From Filimonas lacunae (GTDB taxonomy: Bacteria > Bacteroidota > Bacteroidia > Chitinophagales > Chitinophagaceae): a stretch of 64,000 nt of DNA. The stretch is taken from positions 7,320,823-7,384,822 of the forward strand of contig NZ_AP017422.1 of assembly GCF_002355595.1 (NCBI RefSeq). Reading direction: 5' to 3'. Both the position numbers and the translations under genes were made by a program. The notes beneath the pieces are model-generated. The model was not told the origin of the DNA. It was given only the letters and a program-made list of their open reading frames with translations, and ran no database searches. This document shows positions 46,615-53,070 of this stretch, piece after piece. How positions within the stretch are numbered: position 1 is the first letter of the stretch; every line of letters begins with the position of its first letter.

Positions 46615-47460
46615 TTAATGATTGTCGGCTTTGGCGCTTTCCCAGCCTATAATGGCAGTTTTGCGGGTAAGCCCCCAATGGTAACCACCTAAAGCGCCGC
46701 TGGTGCGTATTACACGATGGCAGGGAATAAGAAAAGCCACCGGGTTATCACCTACAGCAGTGCCTACTGCACGGCTGGCGCGTGGATGTTGCAGGGCATT
46801 GGCTATATCAGAATAGGTGGTGAGGTGCCCCATGGGTATTTTTAATAAGGCTTCCCACACTTTCAGCTGAAAAGCGGTGCCTTTTAAATGCAGTTTTATT
46901 TCGGATAGCTTGCTCCAATCCTGCGTAAATAGGAATAGGGCGTTCTGTTGTATCCTGTCGGTCATTTGCTCAAAGTGGGCATTAGGAAACTGGTGTTGTA
47001 GTTGAACAAATGCCTGCTGTGGCTCTTCGGCAAAAGCCATATAGCAAATGCCTTTAGTGGTAGATGCTATTATAAATGGTCCGAAAGGGCTTTCGGCAAA
47101 GCTGTAGTGTATGCTGAGCGCCTGGCCACCGTTTTTGTACTCCCCGGGCGTCATACCTTCTATATTCATAAACAGGTCGTGCAGGCGGCCGGTGCCGGAT
47201 AGGCCAGTTTCGAAGGCGGCGTCGGATAAAGTGTATTGTCTGGTTTTAAGTATATGCTTGGCATGTTCCAGGCTGAGGTATTGCAGAAACTTTTTAGGGC
47301 TTACACCGGTCCATTCTGTAAACAGGCGTTGAAAATGGTAAGGGCTGATATGCACGTGCGCAGCCACCTCTTCCAGCGAAGGTTGTTGTGTGAGGTGCTG
47401 CTGTATATAATCTATTGCCTGTGCAATGCTGTTATAGTGTGTTTGTTGTTGCGTTTCCAT
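46615..47460 (-). CDS. AraC helix-turn-helix fused to O6-methylguanine-DNA methyltransferase (Ada-like, without the Ada zinc domain)
   Basis: About 281 residues from the ATG at 47460. Residues 1-95 carry an AraC-type domain (EEVAAHVHISPYHFQRLFTE, GVSPKKFLQYLSLEHAKHIL). The C-terminal half is a methyltransferase with the PCHRVI active-site motif (reactive Cys) and GGYHWGLTRKTAIIGWE. It removes methyl groups from O6-methylguanine. The N-terminal zinc domain of E. coli Ada that senses methyl phosphotriesters is absent. The frame extends to 47511 but the start before METQQQTHYN is better. Confidence 0.92.
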   Translation of the reverse strand: METQQQTHYNSIAQAIDYIQQHLTQQPSLEEVAAHVHISPYHFQRLFTEWTGVSPKKFLQYLSLEHAKHILKTRQYTLSDAAFETGLSGTGRLHDLFMNIEGMTPGEYKNGGQALSIHYSFAESPFGPFIIASTTKGICYMAFAEEPQQAFVQLQHQFPNAHFEQMTDRIQQNALFLFTQDWSKLSEIKLHLKGTAFQLKVWEALLKIPMGHLTTYSDIANALQHPRASRAVGTAVGDNPVAFLIPCHRVIRTSGALGGYHWGLTRKTAIIGWESAKADNH

Positions 47461-47523
47461 ATTACGTTGCTTATACTTACCAAAGGTACCTTTGCATAGA
47501 TGCGCAGGCAACCCGTTTCTTGC

Positions 47524-48552
47524 TTATTCCGTTTGCGCTGCTGCATCGTATCTATCCATGGAAGCGGCTATGCGTTTCTTTATTTTAGAAGCCAGCAGAC
47601 GGGGAGATAACACTTTCATACATTCGCCAAAGCCCAGGATTTCCCTTTCCAGTTCAAAATTCAGTACCACTTCTATACGGATGATAATACCTGTTTCGTC
47701 TTCTTTCAATACTTCTTGCGAAGCGTGCAAGGGCTTGGTAATTACATAGGGTGCGTTATACTTGTTTACATGCAGAACTACCTTATAGGTTTTATCCTTT
47801 TGAGTTTTGGTAACTCCTATTAAATCGCTGAAATAGGTATCGAAGTCTATGCCTTTATATTCTACAAATTTTTCATCAGGGGCTGGTTCAAAATTAAGTA
47901 TCCTGTCTAGTGCCAGTGTTAACAAATGATTTCCTCTTTTAGGTTTGGCCAGCAGGAACCAGCGGTTGCGGTATTCTTTCAGCAGGTAAGGGTGATAAAT
48001 CTCCTTGCGTGGCTGTAGGGCTTTGAACGACTGGTATTCTATAAACAGTGTTCTTTGATGCAGTATATGCTGGTATAGCGGGTTGATATGCTGTAAACCC
48101 CGGAGTTGTTTATTGTCTTCAAACTGAATGCAGTTGCGGCTTTGATGTGTGCTGTAATACAGGTTGTTTTCCAGCCGGGCAATAATTTCGCTCATCTCTT
48201 CAAAATAGCTGAACCCGTTGAATTGTTTCAGCAATCCCACCACCACTTTCATCTTTTCTACATCTGCATCGTTAATGGGTGTTTGAGTAATGCTATACTC
48301 GGCATCTTCGTAGGTGTAATACTTTTTATCCATCACAATAATGGGGGCATTGTATCCTAATTTATCGCTGCGCATCAGTTGAATGTCGGCCTGTATGGTG
48401 CGTTTGCTTACACCGTTTTCAATGCCTTCATTGTCATATAATACTTCACTTACTTTTTCAATGATGTCGTCGAGTGTCCATTTTCTGCGACGGTTTCTTA
48501 AACAATCATCAATGGTTTTATAACGGATAAGGGCTAGTTTGTTAATAGACAT
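47524..48552 (-). CDS. WYL-domain transcriptional regulator of the RNA-repair locus
   Basis: About 342 residues from the ATG at 48552 (MSINKLALIRYKTIDDCLRN). The N-terminal winged helix-turn-helix (residues about 5-75: RRKWTLDDIIEKVSEVLYD, SKRTIQADIQLMRSD) is followed by a WYL domain (about 155-240: HQRTLFIEYQSFKALQPRKE, YLLKEYRNRWFLLAKPKRG) and a WCX-type C-terminal domain. WYL regulators can bind nucleic-acid-derived ligands and often control defence or DNA/RNA damage genes. It is divergent from the RING/TerD-like, nucleotidyltransferase and RtcB genes. The longer frame to 48762 is promoter DNA. Confidence 0.88.
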   Translation of the reverse strand: MSINKLALIRYKTIDDCLRNRRRKWTLDDIIEKVSEVLYDNEGIENGVSKRTIQADIQLMRSDKLGYNAPIIVMDKKYYTYEDAEYSITQTPINDADVEKMKVVVGLLKQFNGFSYFEEMSEIIARLENNLYYSTHQSRNCIQFEDNKQLRGLQHINPLYQHILHQRTLFIEYQSFKALQPRKEIYHPYLLKEYRNRWFLLAKPKRGNHLLTLALDRILNFEPAPDEKFVEYKGIDFDTYFSDLIGVTKTQKDKTYKVVLHVNKYNAPYVITKPLHASQEVLKEDETGIIIRIEVVLNFELEREILGFGECMKVLSPRLLASKIKKRIAASMDRYDAAAQTE

Positions 48553-48576
48553 AACGTGTATTGTGGGTTTAAAAAT

Positions 48577-48613
48577 AAAAGATACCATGCAAACTGCGCA
48601 GTGGAATTGCGCA
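48577..48613 (-). promoter_or_regulatory. Candidate promoter and operator of the WYL gene (two TGCGCA sites)
   Basis: On the minus strand TATCTTTT (48584-48577) resembles a -7 element. Just upstream of it lie two palindromic TGCGCA sites, 48595-48600 and 48608-48613, 7 bp apart. A third, 48706-48711, lies farther toward the operon. Such closely spaced palindromes could be regulator binding sites. No function is proven. Confidence 0.4.
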
Positions 48614-48705
48614 AATAAATAATTTGTAAAGTGGTGGAAAGTTTTTTGTGTGCTAACTGATTGAAAAACAATTTTTTGTAGCCTTGTTTGGAAAAGATTT
48701 TTTTC

Positions 48706-48742
48706 TGCGCACATCCCTTGCGTAGTGGCAGGGCCATCTTTG
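48706..48742 (+). promoter_or_regulatory. Candidate promoter region of the tRNA-like RNA and RNA-repair operon
   Basis: CATCTTTG at 48735-48742 is one base off TANNTTTG, and the third TGCGCA site (48706-48711) lies just upstream. A transcript from here would cover the tRNA-like element and then the operon. A second, weaker candidate, TAGCCTTG, lies about 50 bp upstream. Both lack a well-spaced -33 element. Confidence 0.3.
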
Positions 48743-48769
48743 ATGTATCGAAGGTTGGTCAAGAATAAG

Positions 48770-48779
48770 TTACTTCAAA
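48770..48779. repeat. Left copy of a 10-nt direct repeat flanking the tRNA-like RNA
   Basis: TTACTTCAAA here is repeated exactly at 48960-48969, beyond the tRNA-like element. The two copies are 190 bp apart and enclose the element. A related TTACTTACTT doublet (48936-48945 and 48956-48965) lies next to the right copy. Confidence 0.6.
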
Positions 48780-48821
48780 AACCCTTTTAAGTTCCACTGA
48801 TTCCATTACCTCTTCGAATAT

Positions 48822-48938
48822 AAAGCAGTAGCTCAATTGGTAGAGCAATGTAATAAGTTTTGTAATTATCGTTCCGGTCAAATCAAACTTACTACTTAAG
48901 GGATACATGGGATGTTGGTTCGAGTCCAGCCTGCTTTA
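48822..48938 (+). ncRNA. tRNA-like RNA with a 44-nt insertion in the anticodon loop
   Basis: Acceptor arms AAAGCAG (48822-48828) and CTGCTTT (48931-48937) pair 7/7, with discriminator A48938 and no encoded CCA. T8 and A9 follow. The D stem GCTC/GAGC (48831-48834, 48843-48846) has loop AATTGGTA with A14, A15, G18, G19, A21. An anticodon stem ATGTA/TACAT (48848-48852, 48904-48908) pairs 5/5. A 5-nt variable loop ends in T48 and the T arm has loop TTCGAGT and a 5-bp stem with one G-U. U8-A14, A15-U48, G18-U55, G19-C56 and U54-A58 contacts are all possible. The anticodon loop is 51 nt (48853-48903) instead of 7. It has A32 and U33 at its start and a 7-bp hairpin (48854-48860 with 48885-48891). 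It lies 85 nt before the RNA-repair operon with no terminator between. Confidence 0.85.
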
Positions 48939-48959
48939 CTTACTTAGGTCAATTGTTAC

Positions 48960-48969
48960 TTACTTCAAA
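48960..48969. repeat. Right copy of the 10-nt direct repeat flanking the tRNA-like RNA
   Basis: This is TTACTTCAAA, identical to 48770-48779. It lies between the acceptor end of the tRNA-like element and the operon start codon at 49024. Confidence 0.6.
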
Positions 48970-49023
48970 CATCTATTAGGAAGACAGCAGTAGCAACATT
49001 ATCTGGTTTAAAAAACAGCAATT

Positions 49024-51231
49024 ATGAAAGGTTTATTACAGGTGAGTTTACGTCAAAAAGCATTGTTTGTTCCTGCTGCTGCCCGTAAAGTGCAGGCGGG
49101 AAGTTTAACAGGCACTTGTGCTGTGCTGGTGGCTAACCTGGCTAAACTGGGTTATGGCGTGTCGCCTGATCTGTTGTATGCATTAGGCGGTGCTACGCCT
49201 GCTTATCATGCGCAGGTGCTGGCTACTATGAAAGAGGTGATGGGCGTAAACAAAAACTGGGCGCCGCTGGTGAAAGATTGGGGTAATGCTACCGGTGAAA
49301 ACTTGCTGGATCATATTATCACCTACTTTACCAATCTGTTCCAGGGTAAAGGAACCCGCCTGGAGTGTGGGCATATTATACCTGCCAATACTTTTCCATT
49401 AGAGCGTTATAACGGATGCCCTTATTGCGGTATGCCTTTTATTACAGAAGAATTGAAGCTGACCAAAAACAATGGTAAGCTGAAAGTGCTGGAATTGTGG
49501 ACAGAGAAAGATGCGGAAGCATTTTTATATGATCTGCTGTTGTCTAAAACGGCACTGGATGCTACACAAACAGAAAGCCTGAATGCATTGCTGGATGTTT
49601 TTCCATTACCAATGGTAGATATTGCGATGAAGGAAACCCGTATGGCGGTGATTGATAAACTGGTGGCTTTGGATAAAGCACAGGATGCTCAGGCTTTGTT
49701 TAGCAGCCCTGCTGATATCATGCGTTACCTGTGGTTTAAGCATACTGGTTTTTTGCAGATCATAGAGCCTGCTGTAATGGCCAAACGTTATGTGCGTAAC
49801 AGAACAGTAGCGAACAAATTACAGGCGAAAGAAAAGCTGAAACTGAAATATACCCGGAAGCAAAGTGTGGTGATAGCACAGTGGTTAAACCACCTGCCTA
49901 TGAGCGATAATGCTATGTGTGAAGTAATGCATGCTAAAAGAGCTATGTGGGTGCGTTTTATACGTGCATTGCGTTTGCCGGAGTATAGCCAGCGTGCTGG
50001 TTTTGAAAAACTGAAATCGGTATTGGATAAGTTCTATAACGAAGAGTATAGTGTATGGCAGGGTCAGGTGAATAAGGGGAGAAATCAGTATGATGCTGAT
50101 GCTACTTTTCAACTGTTGAAACAACGTCCGGGTTTATTTGCGCGTTCGCTGTTTGCCAATATGCTGTGGTTTGGAAAAGAAGAGACGGCAGTTGCATTTG
50201 CAGATATTATTGATAAGGTGCCTGCACGCTTGTTAATAACGCTGGATATGTATGCAGAAGACTATTTTACTAAAAACAGCACACGTGTAGTAAAGCCTTT
50301 AGGAGGTATTCAGAAAGTGGTACCAGGGAATATATTGTTAAGCATATATGAACAGGACGATCTGGATGCTATGCGTAAAGAAGTAAGAGCATTGTGTTTG
50401 CTGGCGGTGAAAAAGCGTTTTGAAAAAATACCTAACAGTAACAAAAGCATGTTCATTGCTCCAGAATTATTCCAGATTCCATTGTCCATAGGCGATAGAA
50501 GCAGCAGTGTGCAGGATATGCCGGCGGCATTAATGGGTACCCGTTTTAAACTGGAAAGCAATACGGTTCGTTTGTTTATGCAGTGGGGTACAGGGTTGGC
50601 AGCCGCTCACCTGGATATGGATTTAAGCTGCCTGGTTACTTATGCTAGCAGCGTGGATAGATGTTCTTATAGCTCGTTGGTAATAACTGGTTGTAAGCAT
50701 AGCGGAGATATCCGGTCTATTCCTGATAAAGTAGGTACAGCCGAATATATAGAAATAGATACGGCAGTATTACGAAAAGCAGGTGCGGGTTATGTGATAT
50801 TCTCCTGTAACGCCTATACTGCGGGTGCTATTACGCCCAACCTGGTAGTGGGTTGGATGAACAGCAGGCATCCGATGAAAATTTCGGAGAGAACGGGAGT
50901 GGCTTATAACCCTGCACATGTGCAACACCAGGTGCGTGTGGTGAACAAGTTAGATAAAGGGCTGGTGTTTGGTGTACTGGATGTGGAACGTAATGAAGTG
51001 GTGTGGCTGGAAATGCCGTTTGATGGTCCGATTGTTCAGTGTATGGATACCAACGGGGTAACCTTGTTGTTGAGAAAGCTGGCCGCTAAAACTACCATAG
51101 GACAGCTGTTAACTATGAAAGCAGCAGCGCAGCAACTGGCTTTGGCCAATGCAGCTGAGGAGGCCGATGAAGTGTATTCGAAAGAATGGGCATTTAATAC
51201 GGCAGCGGTAACGCAATTGTTAATTGATTAA
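49024..51231 (+). CDS. Large zinc-knuckle (RING-like) and TerD-like protein of the RNA-repair operon
   Basis: A 735-residue protein. Residues 1-100 are helical (FVPAAARKVQ, LAKLGYGVSPDLLYAL). A zinc site follows with Cys115-x-His117 (CGHIIPANT) and Cys132-x2-Cys135 (GCPYCGMPF). A long helical region (about 160-500, with QRPGLFARSLFANMLWFG) leads to a beta-rich TerD-like segment with LDMDLSC (530-536), KHSGD (558-562) and EYIEIDTAVLRKAG. From memory the order resembles the family named after MXAN_6230/SCO0854, a RING-domain family of unknown function. It is not a recognisable Ro60/TROVE protein: no von Willebrand A metal motif was seen. It is first in the operon, followed 11 bp later by the nucleotidyltransferase. 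Confidence 0.75.
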   Translation: MKGLLQVSLRQKALFVPAAARKVQAGSLTGTCAVLVANLAKLGYGVSPDLLYALGGATPAYHAQVLATMKEVMGVNKNWAPLVKDWGNATGENLLDHIITYFTNLFQGKGTRLECGHIIPANTFPLERYNGCPYCGMPFITEELKLTKNNGKLKVLELWTEKDAEAFLYDLLLSKTALDATQTESLNALLDVFPLPMVDIAMKETRMAVIDKLVALDKAQDAQALFSSPADIMRYLWFKHTGFLQIIEPAVMAKRYVRNRTVANKLQAKEKLKLKYTRKQSVVIAQWLNHLPMSDNAMCEVMHAKRAMWVRFIRALRLPEYSQRAGFEKLKSVLDKFYNEEYSVWQGQVNKGRNQYDADATFQLLKQRPGLFARSLFANMLWFGKEETAVAFADIIDKVPARLLITLDMYAEDYFTKNSTRVVKPLGGIQKVVPGNILLSIYEQDDLDAMRKEVRALCLLAVKKRFEKIPNSNKSMFIAPELFQIPLSIGDRSSSVQDMPAALMGTRFKLESNTVRLFMQWGTGLAAAHLDMDLSCLVTYASSVDRCSYSSLVITGCKHSGDIRSIPDKVGTAEYIEIDTAVLRKAGAGYVIFSCNAYTAGAITPNLVVGWMNSRHPMKISERTGVAYNPAHVQHQVRVVNKLDKGLVFGVLDVERNEVVWLEMPFDGPIVQCMDTNGVTLLLRKLAAKTTIGQLLTMKAAAQQLALANAAEEADEVYSKEWAFNTAAVTQLLID

Positions 51232-51242
51232 AGGAGAGAGGT

Positions 51243-52019
51243 ATGAGAAATAGAATAGAACAAAAACTGAAAGATATAGAGCGGGAGTACCAGGTGAAAA
51301 TACTGTACTCCTGCGAATCGGGAAGCAGGGCGTGGCAGTTTCCTTCACCCGATAGCGATTTTGATGTACGGTTTATATATGTACATAACAGGAACGCGTA
51401 TTGGTCTATAGCAGAAAAAGAAGATCATATCAGTTTACCTATAGTAGATGAACTGGATATATATGGCTGGGATTTGAGGAAGGTATTGCAGTTGATGCGA
51501 AAGTCGAATGCCACTCCTTTTGAATGGATGCAGTCGCCTATAGTATATAAAGAGAAGGAAGGTTTTTTAGATGGGTTGCACAATCTGGCTCCTGATTATT
51601 TGGATGTGCGGGTGAGTGCGTGCCATTATATGGGCATGGTAAGAAAGCTTACCGGTGAAGAAATGACCGGTGCGCCCCTTACGATAAAGGCATTGTTTTA
51701 TATCATAAGGTCGTTGTTGTCGGCAAAATGGAACCTTGATACAAGGGGGATAGCACCGTTGACTATTGATGATCTGTTGTGTATCTTGCCGGAAGCTTTG
51801 CAACAGCATGTGAAAGAGCTGGTATTGTTTAAGGCCACCGCTAAAGAAAAACAGGAGGTAGCTGCAAGTGATCTGTTGAAAAACTATATCAATGCTACTA
51901 TCGCGGAATGCAACGCAGCTATCAGCGGACTGGAAAAGAGAAACACAAGTGTAGACAAACTGGATGCGTTCTTTATAAAAACACTACAGGAATATGACTA
52001 TTCAGGAATTGAAAGATAA
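51243..52019 (+). CDS. Pol-beta-superfamily nucleotidyltransferase, first of two
   Basis: A 258-residue protein with the nucleotidyltransferase signature SGSRAWQFPSPDSDFDVRF (Gly27-Ser28, metal Asp39 and Asp41) and a third acidic strand near DELDIYGWDLRKVL. The family is the COG3541 type of predicted nucleotidyltransferase, which transfers NMP units to RNA or protein. A strong AGGAGAGAGG ribosome-binding site lies just upstream, unusual in Bacteroidota. Its 3' end overlaps the second nucleotidyltransferase by 26 bp. Next to RtcB, a role in rebuilding damaged RNA 3' ends is plausible. Confidence 0.88.
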   Translation: MRNRIEQKLKDIEREYQVKILYSCESGSRAWQFPSPDSDFDVRFIYVHNRNAYWSIAEKEDHISLPIVDELDIYGWDLRKVLQLMRKSNATPFEWMQSPIVYKEKEGFLDGLHNLAPDYLDVRVSACHYMGMVRKLTGEEMTGAPLTIKALFYIIRSLLSAKWNLDTRGIAPLTIDDLLCILPEALQQHVKELVLFKATAKEKQEVAASDLLKNYINATIAECNAAISGLEKRNTSVDKLDAFFIKTLQEYDYSGIER

Positions 52020-53052
52020 AGGGTTATTGTTGCTGGAATGTGTAAGCGGTAGCAGGGCTTACGGGCTGGCTACTGCACAGTCTGATACCGATATCAGGGG
52101 TGTTTATTATTGGCCTAAAGAAAAGTTTTATGGGCTGGATTATATTGACCAGGTAAGTAACAGCACCAATGATGAGGTATACTACGAATTGGGAAAGTTT
52201 ATGGCCCTGCTTCTAAAAAACAACCCTAACATACTGGAACTGCTGGCCGCGCCGGATAACTGTGTTTTATACAGGCACCCGCTAATGCAGCAATTGTCGC
52301 CTGACCTGTTTTTATCTGCTTTGTGCAAGGAAACTTTTGGCAACTATGCACTTACACAGATAAAGAAAGCCAGGGGGCTGAATAAAAAAATGATGCGGCC
52401 GGTAGAGAAAGAGCGCAAAGGGGTATTGGATTTTTGCTATGTGATGCAAGGGCAGGATGCCATTGCTTTACCTGCCTGGCTTATAGCGCAGGGATGGCAA
52501 CAGGAGCGCTGCGGGCTGGCAGCTATGTCACATGCAAAAGGATTGTATGCTTTGTATTACGATGTCGATAACACCCTGAAATATCGCGGTATAGTAAGCA
52601 GTGAACTGGCAAATGAAGTTTGTTTGTCTTCTATTCCGAAAGGGGAAAAGATAGTCGCTTATCTTCATTGTAATATAGATGGCTACTCTATGTATTGCAA
52701 AGAATACCGCGAATACTGGGAGTGGATGGAGAAACGCAATGAAGATCGTTATCAGAGTAACCAGGCACATGGCGGGGAGTATGATGCTAAAAACATGATG
52801 CACACGATACGACTGTTGCAGGTGGCAGAGGAAATAGCAAGAACAGGAACGCTGGTGGTAAAACGCCCGAACAGGGAGGAGTTGCTGGCTATTAAATCGG
52901 GCGCTTACAGTTATGAGCAACTGTTGCAAATGGCAGAAGACTTACAGGAAAAGCTGGTAATAGCCTACAGGGATACCGCTTTGCAGCAAACACCTGATAA
53001 AGACAAGATTGAAAACATATTAGTGGCTATGCGTGATAAACTATATAGCTAA
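51994..53052 (+). CDS. Pol-beta-superfamily nucleotidyltransferase, second of two
   Basis: A 352-residue protein with the same fold signature SGSRAYGLATAQSDTDIRGVYY (Gly19-Ser20, Asp31-x-Asp33), LNKKMMRPVEKERKGVLDFCY after the catalytic core and a longer C-terminal helical region (SKEYREYWEWMEKRNEDRY type). It is a paralogue, not a duplicate, of the preceding gene and overlaps it by 26 bp, so the two are probably translated in a coupled manner. The RtcB gene follows 18 bp later. Confidence 0.88.
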   Translation: MTIQELKDKGLLLLECVSGSRAYGLATAQSDTDIRGVYYWPKEKFYGLDYIDQVSNSTNDEVYYELGKFMALLLKNNPNILELLAAPDNCVLYRHPLMQQLSPDLFLSALCKETFGNYALTQIKKARGLNKKMMRPVEKERKGVLDFCYVMQGQDAIALPAWLIAQGWQQERCGLAAMSHAKGLYALYYDVDNTLKYRGIVSSELANEVCLSSIPKGEKIVAYLHCNIDGYSMYCKEYREYWEWMEKRNEDRYQSNQAHGGEYDAKNMMHTIRLLQVAEEIARTGTLVVKRPNREELLAIKSGAYSYEQLLQMAEDLQEKLVIAYRDTALQQTPDKDKIENILVAMRDKLYS

Positions 53053-53070
53053 CTATATAAAACGGAACTT

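Noticed and set aside
48534-48762. N-terminal extension of the WYL protein and a 67-residue minus-strand frame
   Set aside because: This is AT-rich promoter DNA holding TGCGCA sites; the helix-turn-helix protein begins naturally at 48552.
48822-48938. Reading the element as an ordinary tRNA gene or as a tRNA with a group I intron
   Set aside because: The loop is 51 nt, so no normal anticodon is defined; group I introns are over 200 nt and have conserved core elements not present in 44 extra nt.
49024-51231. Calling the large operon protein Ro60/TROVE (Rsr)
   Set aside because: Expected from other RtcB operons, but the von Willebrand A metal motif (DxSxS) and TROVE repeats are not visible; the zinc knuckle and TerD-like segment fit better.
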